Shown here: positions 11,873-23,083 of the stretch, in pieces
Numbering within the stretch: the first letter of the stretch is position 1
Layout: every line of letters begins with the position of its first letter
From: Hofstenia miamia
Lineage: Eukaryota > Xenacoelomorpha > Acoela
Direction of reading: 5' to 3'
Assembly: GCA_004352715.1 (NCBI GenBank)
Contig: SCFE01000020.1
Span: 572,890 to 636,889, forward strand
Length of the DNA stretch: 64,000 nucleotides
Notes under the pieces: model-generated
Seen by the model: only the letters and a program-made list of their open reading frames with translations
What the model was told of the DNA's origin: nothing
Databases searched by the model: none
Program-made: the position numbers and the translations under genes

Positions 11873-12511
11873 TATTTGTGTCTAAAGTTTTTATTATGGT
11901 TTCTAGTTCATTTGCATTTATGAGTCTAAAAGAAAAGTATGTTTGTCCTATGGTAATTTAGGAGTATTTAGGTGGTCTAATATTCTTGTTTTTTCTGTTG
12001 TAGTTTGGTTATCAATCATTAATATCAGTTGAAAATCCTTTACTTTTTCCTAAAATTTTATGAATATATCGCCATTTTTCGTTTGTATTTTTTAGTTTAT
12101 TGAAGTATCTTTTTTGTTCTAAGGCAGATTTTTTATTTCTTAATTGTTTAATAATCCTCTTCTGATTTTTCGTAATTAGTCCAATTAGTTGTTGTCGGTT
12201 CTGTTTGAGCGAGATCAAACAATTTTCTTTTAATACTTACTAGTTCATGTATGTCACTATCGTCGGCATTTGATAAAGCAGATTTTCGCGTTTTTAATTT
12301 TATTTTCGGCATTTAATTGGAGCCGCTTTTGTAAGTGCATTGCAAATTTCTTATGAATTATAATTAATAATACTTGATGCAGATTTTAGATTATGTATAA
12401 AATCCAACGATATTTTTTTTCAAAAGCCTTTTCATTATTTTGTCTGAGTAATTTAGATAATCCCTTGCATAAATTATTTTAGCATTAGTAGGTATTTTAC
12501 TTATATATATG
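11873..12511. repeat. Second contig-overlap copy 1, before single N at 12512
   Basis: These 639 bases recur at 12513-13151 at an offset of 640, immediately after a lone N. The same 68-residue linker frame appears at 12012-12218 and 12652-12858. This is an unmerged contig overlap. Confidence 0.9.
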
Positions 12512-12512
12512 N

Positions 12513-13151
12513 TATTTGTGTCTAAAGTTTTTATTATGGTTTCTAGTTCATTTGCATTTATGAGTCTAAAAGAAAAGTATGTTTGTCCTATGGTAATTTA
12601 GGAGTATTTAGGTGGTCTAATATTCTTGTTTTTTCTGTTGTAGTTTGGTTATCAATCATTAATATCAGTTGAAAATCCTTTACTTTTTCCTAAAATTTTA
12701 TGAATATATCGCCATTTTTCGTTTGTATTTTTTAGTTTATTGAAGTATCTTTTTTGTTCTAAGGCAGATTTTTTATTTCTTAATTGTTTAATAATCCTCT
12801 TCTGATTTTTCGTAATTAGTCCAATTAGTTGTTGTCGGTTCTGTTTGAGCGAGATCAAACAATTTTCTTTTAATACTTACTAGTTCATGTATGTCACTAT
12901 CGTCGGCATTTGATAAAGCAGATTTTCGCGTTTTTAATTTTATTTTCGGCATTTAATTGGAGCCGCTTTTGTAAGTGCATTGCAAATTTCTTATGAATTA
13001 TAATTAATAATACTTGATGCAGATTTTAGATTATGTATAAAATCCAACGATATTTTTTTTCAAAAGCCTTTTCATTATTTTGTCTGAGTAATTTAGATAA
13101 TCCCTTGCATAAATTATTTTAGCATTAGTAGGTATTTTACTTATATATATG
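12513..13151. repeat. Second contig-overlap copy 2 (false duplication)
   Basis: Repeats 11873-12511, then continues into the endonuclease part of the LINE at 13152. It should be collapsed with its partner. Confidence 0.9.
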
Positions 13152-13959
13152 CAAAGAGCATGGTCGCTGAATGATTCGAACATTAAGGATTTCAAATATA
13201 ATCTGAATTTGTTAGGAAATAGTCAATTAAGTTATCATGTCAATATTTAAACAACGAAAGCCGTATATGGTACAAAATTCTCTTAACCATTTTTTTAAGT
13301 TTATTAAAATAATTTATATTACAGTCACCAATTATATTTATGCAATAGTAGGGGTCATTTATTTCAGAAATATCATTTGCCTTAAAATTTAAATAGTCAA
13401 TATGATAATTTTTTCTTTGGATTTTATGTGATGTTAATCAGTTCTTTCTGATATTTATTTTCAAATGATGTAATTTCTATCCATAGTGATTCAAATATAT
13501 CGTGATTTGATTCATATTCGAATTTACACACTGATTTTAAACACTTTAGTGCTAATATCATGAGTCCAACACCTCTACCTAATCGGTTTTTTATGAAAAG
13601 TATTTAGAGTCAGTGTAATGCTGTAACCAAGTTTCTGTAATTAAGAATATTGCGTTTTGGCCTATCTTATTTATTGAATTAAGAAAATCATTTCTGTTAG
13701 AATTATTGAGACTTCTAGCATTCAGATAAACGAATTTGTAATTATTGCAGTAATTTTTTAGTATATTTTCTATTTGCGATTCTTCTAGAATTGGGCCTGG
13801 GTTCAGTTTAATATCTACTGCGAGAAGTAATTTTATGAAATAAAAATATTTATTGAGGTGATTAAGAAGAAATTTACTGAATTTAACTGTACATGAGTAA
13901 TATGTTAAATGCGGATGCTTTGGGACGTGTAGATGTGCATTTATATAATAGAGATACAT
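13150..13959 (-). pseudogene. LINE ORF2 start: 2A-like motif plus endonuclease N-terminus
   Basis: The minus-strand frame at 13959-13591 reads a hydrophobic and basic lead, then LLLAVDIKLNPGP, then after about 25 residues KFVYLNARSLNN and IFLITETWL. The last two are the first two strands of an APE-type endonuclease (catalytic Glu in TETWL). The DIKLNPGP segment resembles 2A ribosome-skipping peptides (consensus D-V/I-E-x-N-P-G-P), with Lys replacing the usual Glu. After a stop at 13591 the endonuclease continues in other frames to about 13150. Confidence 0.7.
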
Positions 13960-14040
13960 TCTTTAACATAACTTAGATGACTAAGTAATATATAACGAAA
14001 TTTACCATTTTTCTGTACATTTTCATTAAAGTTCTGATAA

Positions 14041-14708
14041 ACCAGTCAGCGGAAGAAGCGCTCGACTGTTTGAAGAATTGGCTTTTAGATAGGTGATCAT
14101 TCGGAATTCGAAATAAAGAGTGAGAATTTAGGCGAGGTTGGAAGAATTCTTTTAAGACGAAAATGATATGAGCAATTCCTTGACCAGATATATGGATCCC
14201 ATCATGGGCGAAGAAGTTGGAATTGATACTTCGTGGTGAATTCAGAAAGCTTTTGAAGACTGGAATAACATTGAATGTATTAGTAGAAAGACGTGATAAG
14301 GCTTCATTAAATCTAGTGATGAGACATGATTCTTCTGTAGAGCAAAGTGTTTACAGACTGGAGTAATTTCTAGGAAATATATGAACCGCGGAGTGAATTT
14401 TCGATGGATTAAAGGTACAAGATGATTGATGTTCTGTTGAAATTGTTTGATGTCGGTAGATTTGAGTGCATCAATGAGGCCTGTATTTATGAAGACGGAG
14501 TTGATGTGCGTTGTAGGATAATTCTGGATCTTCTGAGAGTGTTGATGAGAGTTGTGACCAGGATATGAGTGAATTGTTGTTGTTTGATTTTAAAAAAAAT
14601 TATTGATGCGATACCACAGTTTACAACTCTTTTTCTATTCTCGAATAATTTGAAATTGTAATTAGTAAGTGCTACATAAAAAATTAATACTAAAGTTTGA
14701 CCAACCAC
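14041..14708 (-). pseudogene. LINE ORF1 remnant with SGNH/GDSL esterase-like blocks
   Basis: Minus-strand frames contain an N-terminal NYNFKLFENRKRVVNCG segment like SGNH block I (GDSN). They then show VFINTGLIDALK in the place of block III, and near 14150-14200 FFAHDGIHISGQGIAHI, matching block V (D-x-x-H with the catalytic Asp and His). The block I Ser position reads N or T depending on frame, so catalysis may be lost. Esterase-like ORF1 proteins are known from CR1 and related LINEs. The frame is broken at least twice. It lies directly upstream of the ORF2 start at 13959. Confidence 0.6.
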
Positions 14709-14711
14709 TAA

Positions 14712-17552
14712 TGCAAATTAAAAAAATTCAGTAAGATTAGCACTCCAGGTCCGATTTTAACTTTCGAATCTTTCTTTAAAAAGCTAAATGGAATCACAAA
14801 TTCTGTTAACTACTTACATTTGAACTTTCAAAATCTTAGCAGCAAAAATGTTGAATATAAACAATTAATTTCAAACTTTAAAAATGATGTCATCTTAGCT
14901 ATTTCGGAACCTTGGTTAAAAATTGACGATCTTGATAGTATGTGGTCTTTTAACAGCGAAAAATATACAGTATTTAGGAGAGACAGATTATCCAGCAATC
15001 CATTAGATAAAACAAAAGGTGGTGGAGTTCTATTTCTAATACCAAAGTCATTTAATCCAAAACAACGCAATGATATTGGGAATAATCTAACATCTAATTT
15101 TGAAAGTCTATGGGTAGAAATTAATAATCCAATAAAAAATTCTCAATTTAAAAAACAGTTGTTAAATGTATCTTACTGTCCAAACAAGAAATTTGCTAAT
15201 CTATTTATTCAGCAATTAGAAGAGGAATTATCTTTAGCTTGTTCTGAAAATAAAGATTTAATGCTACTTGGAGACTGGAACCTAAATTACTTTAACACTA
15301 ATGAACAGTGCAAAATTGACCTAATATTAAATGCTTTCAATTTAAAATTGGCTAACGCAACACTGCCGACTAGAATCACATCATCAAGTACCACGCTAAT
15401 TGATTACATTGTGCTTGCCAAAACAAATAATGCATCATATAGTTTTTACTCATCTGAATGCCCTTTTTCTGACCACTGCATTACATGTATTGAGTTTTCT
15501 AAATCTGAATCGTCTTCGAATAATGTCACAAAGTGGATAAAAATCCGTGAAAATAGTACTGAAAATATTAACAATCTTAAATCGGCAATTTCTTCAGAAA
15601 ACTGGCTTCCTGTGTATACTGCCCCAAATGCAAACACAATGTTGATACATTTTTTAGAAATTTTTGAATTTTATGTAAATAAATTTTGTCCAGAAAAGAA
15701 AATTATGATTAAATCAAATCATACAAGCATTTCGCACACATCTACGCATAGTAAACCATGGATAAATGAATTTTGCAAAACATTGATTCGTGAAAAAAAT
15801 ATCGCATATAGAATATTTAGAACTTCCAAAACTCATAGAAATTTTGTTGCATATAAAAAAGCTAGAAATTTATCCAATATTGCAAATCGCAAGGCGTTCA
15901 ATGAATACATTAGAAATGAATACGCTCGTTTGCCAAATCAAAAGTCAAAGTGGAAACTTATTCATGATATCAGTAATAGTAAGAAATCTAAATCAAATTG
16001 TATTAATTCTATCAAAAATGAAACTGGGAAAATCATCACAGATACCTATGAAATTTCTAACGAATTAAATCAGACTTTTATTAACCTAGGAAAATACAAT
16101 GGTCCAACTGTTAAGTATGAAAATAATTCGCCTAAATTTTTTCAATCCGAATTTTCTTTCCGTTTTACAACAGGTTTAGAAACATTAAAAGCAATTCACA
16201 AGCTTAAGTCCAACAAATCAAGTGGGCCTTCCAACATTCCTTCATGGGCACTTAAAGTCACTGCACATACGATTGCTAGTCCCTTAAATTATATATTTAA
16301 CGAATGCATACGAAATAATTACTTTCCGGATTACTTAAAAACTGCTCATGTTACTCCCATTTTTAAGAAAAACGATCCTGTACTTGCGAAAAATTATAGG
16401 CCAATTTCGATAACATCTCCAATAAGCAAAATATTCGAGAGATTATTGCACGATCAAATAACAGAACACCTAAATAAATATAATCTTTTGTCAAATACTC
16501 AATTTGGATTTCGAAAAAATTTTTCAACTTCTGATGCACTTTTAAAAGCTACAGAGAACTGGAGATCTTCACTTGATGCAAATAAATTCGTTGCTATTGC
16601 TTGCTTAGACCTTTCTAAAGCTTTCGATTCTATTAATCATAGCATACTTATAGAAAAATTATCACATATGAGATTTTCTTATAATAGCAGAAATTTGTTA
16701 ACTAGTTATTTGAAGCATAGATATCAGAGAGTAAAGATTAGCGATGTTTTTTCAGATTGGCTACCTGTTAATAATGGTGTTCCTCAAGGAACAATTCTTG
16801 GTCCCCTTCTTTTCAGTATATACGTAAACGATATGCATATGACAACTGATTGTAATTTAATTCAATACGCCGATGATACATGCATATTCAGCGATAATAA
16901 ATCCATGCACATGGCAATTGAATCGATAGCATTAAATTGTAACAAATTATGTACGTATTTCAGGATGCACAGGTTGCTTATAAATGAAGATAAAACTGAA
17001 TTTTGTATTTTACAGCCCACTAAATATACTCACGATGTTTCAGCCTTAACCCTTAATGTCAATAATATTAGCATCCCGACTGTAGATAATTTCAAGTACC
17101 TAGGAGTAATTTTTGATTCTAAGCTAAATTTTGAATCTCACATTAATGCAATAGTTCGAAAATTACCCATTGATATAATACACATGTCAATGATAGTAAT
17201 GCAATTACCAGCTTGTGCAATAATTCAATTTTTTCATGCATTTATAATGAGTCATCTAAATTATGCAAATATATTATTCACTGATATAAAAGATGCTTTT
17301 TTTAAGAAACTTGATGTGCAATTAAAATGGGCACTTAATGTCTCAAAGAAAAATTCCGCCAGAACTAAGGACTACATTTCCAAATCAATCCTTTTTCCAA
17401 GACAGCTTGTCATTTTGAATACTATGTTGACATTTTTTAAACTCATCAAGAACTTACCACCTTATAATACGATTTCAATGCCTGGTTTTATTCATAAACA
17501 AAACTCCAGATCAAAACATTTTTCCTGCATTAAGTACAGAAAAAAGTCTTGA
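14712..17552 (+). CDS. CR1-group LINE ORF2: endonuclease and reverse transcriptase
   Basis: A near-complete retrotransposon polyprotein. The frame is open from 14712 (after a TAA) with no ATG near the start; the codon at 14820 is TTG. Counting from 14820, the APE endonuclease spans about 1-225, with catalytic-type motifs ISEPWL (Glu30), GDWN (151-154), LIDYI (Asp195) and SDH (217-219). The RT spans about 440-770, with FGFRKNFSTSDAL (562-574), CLDLSKAFDS (595-604), GVPQGTILGPLLF (653-665) and YADD (683-686). All catalytic Asp residues are present. Upstream of the endonuclease the frame reads STPGPIL, a likely eroded 2A-like NPGP. The frame ends early because of a single indel near 17530. 910 residues is typical for this ORF2 class, so the copy is young. 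Confidence 0.85.
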   Translation, partial: CKLKKFSKISTPGPILTFESFFKKLNGITNSVNYLHLNFQNLSSKNVEYKQLISNFKNDVILAISEPWLKIDDLDSMWSFNSEKYTVFRRDRLSSNPLDKTKGGGVLFLIPKSFNPKQRNDIGNNLTSNFESLWVEINNPIKNSQFKKQLLNVSYCPNKKFANLFIQQLEEELSLACSENKDLMLLGDWNLNYFNTNEQCKIDLILNAFNLKLANATLPTRITSSSTTLIDYIVLAKTNNASYSFYSSECPFSDHCITCIEFSKSESSSNNVTKWIKIRENSTENINNLKSAISSENWLPVYTAPNANTMLIHFLEIFEFYVNKFCPEKKIMIKSNHTSISHTSTHSKPWINEFCKTLIREKNIAYRIFRTSKTHRNFVAYKKARNLSNIANRKAFNEYIRNEYARLPNQKSKWKLIHDISNSKKSKSNCINSIKNETGKIITDTYEISNELNQTFINLGKYNGPTVKYENNSPKFFQSEFSFRFTTGLETLKAIHKLKSNKSSGPSNIPSWALKVTAHTIASPLNYIFNECIRNNYFPDYLKTAHVTPIFKKNDPVLAKNYRPISITSPISKIFERLLHDQITEHLNKYNLLSNTQFGFRKNFSTSDALLKATENWRSSLDANKFVAIACLDLSKAFDSINHSILIEKLSHMRFSYNSRNLLTSYLKHRYQRVKISDVFSDWLPVNNGVPQGTILGPLLFSIYVNDMHMTTDCNLIQYADDTCIFSDNKSMHMAIESIALNCNKLCTYFRMHRLLINEDKTEFCILQPTKYTHDVSALTLNVNNISIPTVDNFKYLGVIFDSKLNFESHINAIVRKLPIDIIHMSMIVMQLPACAIIQFFHAFIMSHLNYANILFTDIKDAFFKKLDVQLKWALNVSKKNSARTKDYISKSILFPRQLVILNTMLTFFKLIKNLPPYNTISMPGFIHKQNSRSKHFSCIKYRKKS

Positions 17553-17706
17553 AAGAATCATTTATTAATACCGCTATCAGAACATGGAATTCATTACCTA
17601 AAGAGATAAAGAATATTGAAAAACTAAGAGCTTTTAAGAAACAAATTAAAATTTATCTTAAGCAAAAGTATATCTCAGGACAATCATGGCTAGGATACAA
17701 ATTCTA
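17535..17706 (+). pseudogene. Frameshifted C-terminus of the plus-strand LINE ORF2
   Basis: In the next frame the expected tail of CR1-group ORF2 continues: FINTAIRTWNSLPKEIKN, then a lysine-rich stretch to a stop at 17706. The WNSLPKEIK block is the conserved C-terminal signature. One indel near 17530 separates it from the main frame. It may be a real mutation or a sequencing error. Confidence 0.7.
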
Positions 17707-17911
17707 AAACAATGATTACTCAACAACCCGTACTTGAAATCTCCTAGTAATTTCTCCCTAGCCTGTTAGATTTATTGTATAGTATACTTTGCTTTTGTAT
17801 GTATTTGTATGTATGTTTGTATATTTTTGACGCTATTCAGATAAATTATCAGTTTTTAATTGTTAATATTTATCTAAATAAAGAATATCTTATCTTATCT
17901 TATCTTATCTC
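17707..17911 (+). mobile_element. LINE 3' UTR with (TCTTA)n tail
   Basis: After the stop comes about 180 bases of AT-rich UTR ending in AATAAAGAATATCTTATCT, with about five TCTTA units at 17887-17911. A pentamer tail of this kind marks the 3' end of the element that starts by 14712. Confidence 0.75.
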
Positions 17912-18419
17912 TATGTATTAATGTTTATTTCTTTCTCCAGAATTCACAAAAAAATTATTTTGGTATAATCAATAAAGTCCTGATGAAATTGATCTGATCC
18001 CGATACTGGATCCACAACATTGAACCGGATCAGTACGAGACCCGTACCAACTTTTCAATTTCAGCTGAGACCATTTTGATTTAATATTCAAAATTATGGT
18101 ATACTTGTTAAACTAAAATATGTCTATAATATCTCCATTTAGTATTTATTTTGTTTGATATTTGAGATTTTATTCGCACTATAACACATTTAATTTTAGT
18201 ATGAGATCAAAAATAATTGCATTTATATATAAATATATAATATGATACATTATGCATATTAACATATTTCTAAACAAAATCGAACAAACTCAAACTCAAT
18301 AGTAGACAGTTCCATTTTAAAAGATCATCAAGCATTTAAAATTGTTATCATAACATGTAGAGAAATGTATGAGGAATCAAAGCTTAGTCAAATATAGAAT
18401 GAAAAATATTATTCAAAAA

Positions 18420-18472
18420 TCAAGTTTTTGCGTATCAGTTCCCCTCAGCAGAAATTTCTAGATCCACCCCTG
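18420..18472 (-). mobile_element. Single MITE/transposon end
   Basis: Reverse-complemented from 18472 it reads CAGGGGTGGATCTAGAAAT then a CTGAGGGGAACTG stretch. CAGGGGYGGATCYAG followed by AGGGG is a common inverted-repeat end of animal DNA transposons. No partner end was found, so this is a truncated copy. Confidence 0.45.
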
Positions 18473-19567
18473 TTGGCATTATATATGCAATTTGAAAAAA
18501 TTCCCATTGCTTCCGATATCCAATAGATTCATCCTAGCAAGGACTCCAATCAATTAAGGTAATTTTTAGGGCAAAAAGTTCACGATTTCTAAAATTTTCA
18601 TACTAAGATTTAACATATATTGATAGATGTCTGAAACATTTACTATTCGGCATAGACTGTGCTGATTGAAAGCTGTGGATGATTTAATTCTATCAAATGT
18701 GTTTCCTTCATGTGTTGCAAATTTAACTAATTGACTAATTTGAAATTCTCGCTGATTTTTGAAAAAATTTCATGAACCTAATAAAATTTTTTTAAACGTT
18801 TATAGGTCAAAAACTGTTAAAACTATGCTGTTTGATAGCACCACGAGATAGAATATAGTCTCTTCTTTGGAAAAAAATTTCCTTCTTTATTTGTATAATG
18901 ACTGCATCATCAGGATGATCAGTATCTGTTTTCATTGTATCATTACGCACTGCGTTATAATTTGGAATCTCTAAAGAAACATTTGGAATAAGCAAAGATA
19001 AAAGTGTTTCCACAGACAATATGGGTAATCAGCCATTCTTACTATGCATTAAATTCATCCACTATATACTTGAATGACTGGTCATTAGACAGAAATATGG
19101 ATGAAACTAACGAATTTAGTCATTCAGATTCAACTAATTTTCATCATTGTAAATTTATTTTTTAGTTTTTATTTTTTTGAAACAATTCTATTCTTAATTA
19201 GTTCAAATCTTTTTAAGAGACATTTTTCTTTTTTTCTGTTCTCTTCTGAAGGATTACCGGTATCATTCTTGATAAAATTTATGGAAAACACTAAGTACTG
19301 CTAATATTCTCATCTTTTATCATAACTTTATCCCTTTACGCATCAGAAGCCTTGGTACCCAAATCAAGTACTTACATAAAATGTATTCTTACAATATAAT
19401 TAATGAAACGTTTAAAAATCAATTTAGAAAAACGATTAAGAAGTTTGTGAAGATTCATCACATCCACTTTATCCAATATTCAAATTATTTCGATCAAGAT
19501 GAGATACGTGTGATTTGCTTTTGTCTAAAATTCCATTTGTAAGGTTAAAGAAGTAAAGTGATTAATT

Positions 19568-19568
<1 letters not shown>

Positions 19569-19600
<32 letters not shown>

Positions 19601-19602
19601 TT
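19569..19602. repeat. (TTTA)n microsatellite
   Basis: About eight TTTA units. Confidence 0.9.
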
Positions 19603-21476
19603 GATGTTAATATAAAGTTTTTGGAAATTTGAGGCAGTAGTTATTTCTCACGAATTGATTTAATTCTACTTAGAGAAAACCATGCAAAGTAGCAACTTTG
19701 TGAGAGATATTAACCTAAAAATTACATATAAATTCTGTCCGCTTTTCAACATCGCCTTTTAAGCACATTCTAGTTTATAAATTAGATGAATCAGCTTTTC
19801 TGATTTGTTTTAACTCCAAACAGACTACTCTGTGTTTAAATTGCGAACGGTTTTGTTCACGTTCTCATACAAGTTTATCAGGAAATTTGGGAATCCTGTG
19901 ATATGTACACATCTATGGAAAATTTGCTTCAAATTCAGCACAAATAATAAAGTCGTCTAAAGCTAATGGAAATAACAGCTAAAATCAAATACTTTGCTTT
20001 CCGTCAAGAACATTTACTAAGTTAAAATTCTTATAGAAATCATCACACAATTAATTATCTTGTTTTAATTTTTCTGTATTTTAAAATTTTTTGTAGCATT
20101 TAAGCAACTAATGAATAACTTAACAAGCAGAACAAGTGTAGAGTAGATGTTAATATTTTTAGAGGTGTTGCAATTGCAATGCATAATATTTCTTCCTGAA
20201 AATGAAATCAAATTTTAGAAATTTTGCATACGGAAAATTGCAACATATATGGATTTCTTGTATATAATATTCTTATATGTATTTTTTATTGAATAAATAT
20301 ATTTACTAGTTGATATTTTTACAATTTACATTCAGTCAGTTGAAGTAGGCATTCACGACGCCGAAGTAACAATACTTTTAAACATAATGCATAAGCTTTT
20401 ATCATGAATGAAGGGGTTTTAAATGTCCCGAATGAAATGTGCAAATTGACATTTAAACTTTAATGTCATTACTTTATTTGAAATTTTGCTTGCTTTAGTG
20501 ATTTTCGCTTCGTTATCAGCGTGCCAATATTATTTGTTTTAAGTTAATTCTATTTTGCTTGATCTTAGGTAAATTCAAATATTTGAGAATTGACTGAAAA
20601 TAAATGCAAATTAATTAAGGAATTCATCAAAGATCATGATGACAATTCGTCTGCTTTAATCATTCTCAGGAAATACTTGAGTTTACTTAGATTTAGCAAA
20701 AGAAGGAAATCATTAGAATAAACTAATGATACGATGAGATAGGGTCCGTGCCGAGCAGTTGAGAAATTCTTATAGGATCATGATTAAATTTCAAAAATCC
20801 ACAGCCTGCTAAATATTTTGAATATATTTAATATTTTAAAGAGTTTCAAAATTTTTGCAATCATGTAGTTGTGACGTCCAAAATCAGATTATGTATATTT
20901 TCAAGGTAATATAGGAATGCAACATCTGTTGTTACAATTTCATTTTATTAGATATCAATCTCTTGTGAAATATACAGATTTGACTAAATAATGAAATGAT
21001 TATGTTCATAAAATAAAAATCTTAACAATTGCTTAAGTATTATAGCACTTTTCGAATTCAAATATAACAAGTTAAAATTGAAAATCATGAAATTAACATT
21101 TAAAAAAATGAGACTAAATCAAGCAAAAGTAAGCAAAATATTCAATTATAATTTACAAATAAAAATCTTTCAACCTTTTGATTTTGCTTAGAGTTAAAAA
21201 TCGAAATATTATTTACTTTCAGATTTCGGCTTCTGGAAAGCCAGCAATTTTTTCAAAAAACTGTTTCCAACGCAACATTTCAAAAATAATAATGGTGCTG
21301 AACTCACAATATTGGGCATTAGCTTGTTTAGATTTCTAATGAAATATAATTTCAAAGTTAAATTTAATATTTTTCAATTGACAGACCTCTGAAGAACAAA
21401 TATTTACCATACGCGAATTTTATATTACAATCCCGCTATTTACTTAAAAGATTATTCGTTAAATAAACATCTCTCA

Positions 21477-22897
21477 GTTCACATCAATTTACGAGGATGC
21501 CGAAAGTTTTGAACGTTATTTTGGCTTGCTGCATGCTGTACTTTTTCATCTGCTCCGTTATAATGATAGGATCTTCTTTTCAATTAATAGGAAACCGAAT
21601 TTCGCATAAAGTATTCCATAGTGAAGTGATCGATAATCCGTTTGGTAGTTTGGCAATAGGAATACTATTAACATCATTCCTTCAGAGTTCCAGCACATTT
21701 ACATCAATCGTAGTGGCTTTGGTTGCATCGAATTCAATCTATGTACAAGATGCTATTCCGCTTATCATGGGGGCCAATATTGGAACTTCTATTACAAATA
21801 CTATCGTCGCATTGCAGAACGCAAAGGACACAGAATACTACAAAAGCGCTTTTTCTGCTGCTACTATTCATGATGTGTTCAATATTTTAAGTGTTTGTGT
21901 GCTATTGCCATTAGAGATAATTACTGGCTTTTTATATTATTCTACAGATTGGATTGTAAATCGCATTATTGATCTTGGAATTTTATCAAATTCCTCAAAC
22001 GATTTTTCATTCAACTTCATACAAGCACTTGCTGATCCCTTTTGCAGACTCTTCGTTCGCATAAATGAGACAAACTTAGTGAACTCCCTTGTAGAAACGA
22101 ATAAAACTCTAGACATAAAAATTCTGCAAATATATTGTTCTCCTGATAAATTCTGCTGGTCTTTATTAAGTGTCCTTGGCTTAAGTGATGAAATATCAGG
22201 AACCATCTTGTTGATAATCTCATTGATATTATTGGCCTTTTCTCTTTTTGGTTTGGTGAAGAACTTAAGAGCTTTGCTAGAACAATACATTAGAAATTTC
22301 CTGCCAAAAGCAGGTGAAGGCAGATCATCTTCAAAATGGTATGATGCATTAAAGGGATATGGATATATTTTCCTTGGAGCAATTCTAACATTTCTTGTGC
22401 AGAGTAGTTCTGTAGTAACCTCAAGTCTTACCCCACTTGCAGGGATTAATGCCATAGCACTTGAATCAATTTATCCGGTTTTCCTAGGATGCAATGTTGG
22501 AACAACAATGACTGCAATAATAGCTGCATTCAGTTCAGATAGTTCGGATTTACAGAATGCGCTTCAAATTGCCATATGTCATTTACTTTTCAATATAATT
22601 GGAGTTTTACTTTGGTATCCGATCCCATTCATGAGACAAGTGCCTATAGCGATTGCTAACGGCGTTGGAAAGTTTACTGCAAAATACAAGATTTTTGGGA
22701 TTCTTTTCATTTTTATCCTGTATTTTGTCTTCCCGGCAATTCTTTTCCTTTTGTCAATGTTTAATCTGTATTACACAGTTGCTGGTACAGGTGTAATCAT
22801 ATTGGTTATTCTGTCCGCTATCTTGATAAACAAATTTCGTTCACATACAATCCAAGCTCAAACTACAGAAGACATTCAATTGAGGCCCTTTGCCTAA
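21477..22897 (+). CDS. SLC34-type sodium-dependent phosphate cotransporter (large exon)
   Basis: A membrane protein that imports inorganic phosphate using sodium, expected at the plasma membrane. From the ATG at 21497 it has 466 residues with about eight hydrophobic segments in two inverted halves. Each half has the family QSSS signature (63-66 and 302-305) followed by GANIGTSITNT (92-102) or GCNVGTTMTA (331-340). The loop between halves (about 155-225) holds N-glycosylation sites (NSS165, NET190, NKT202) and Cys214/Cys220, as in vertebrate SLC34. The IHD at 124-126 keeps the Asp associated with electrogenic members. Vertebrate relatives are 600-700 residues; the N-terminal cytosolic part is missing here. 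The frame continues upstream to an acceptor-like CTCTCAG ending at 21476, so an upstream exon is likely and 21497 may not be the true start. No other gene lies close by. Confidence 0.88.
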
Positions 22898-23075
22898 TAT
22901 TTGAAAATTTTTGTACTGATATCTTGTAACTTAATATATTGTATTTAAATTTATTTTGATTTTTGAAAAATTTTTTTTGTGATTACTCACTCTAATATTA
23001 TGTATATATATAAACTTGCAAACCAGCAATTGATAAGTTGTAAGATAACGCAAGGGGGTCATGATGGAGTGCACC
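22898..23075. other. 3' flank of the phosphate transporter gene
   Basis: AT-rich sequence up to the hAT insertion. No perfect AATAAA was seen. Confidence 0.4.
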
Positions 23076-23083
23076 CCATTAGG
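23076..23083. repeat. Left target-site duplication CCATTAGG
   Basis: Repeated exactly at 27161-27168 around the outer hAT-like element. Confidence 0.85.

Larger units (their letters stand above)
9549..14710 (-). mobile_element. CR1-group LINE with SGNH-like ORF1 and EN/RT ORF2
   Basis: One minus-strand retrotransposon can be followed from ORF1 (14708-14041) through ORF2 endonuclease (13959 to about 13150), linker (about 12860-11870) and RT (about 11640-10240) to a C-terminal part and CA-rich tail near 9550. Its apparent length is inflated by two assembly duplications (see 10803-11587 and 12513-13151); removing 786 and 640 bases gives about 3.7 kb. ORF1 with an SGNH/GDSL-like fold and ORF2 with an apurinic-type endonuclease plus RT is the CR1/L2 layout. 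Stops and frameshifts indicate a dead copy. Confidence 0.8.
17912..21476. other. Intergenic stretch upstream of the phosphate transporter
   Basis: No exon could be supported with confidence. It includes one MITE end at about 18420-18472, a (TTTA)n microsatellite at 19569-19602, and scattered short frames without motifs. Upstream exons of the SLC34 gene may lie in 20300-21470 but none was identified. Confidence 0.5.

Noticed and set aside
14820-14822. Start codon of the LINE ORF2 at 14820
   Set aside because: The codon is TTG and the frame is open upstream to 14712; homology (PGP motif) also lies upstream.
18807-19019. Minus-strand frame of 70 codons as a terminal exon
   Set aside because: It begins at TTG, has no acceptor near its start, no motif, and a length expected by chance in this composition.
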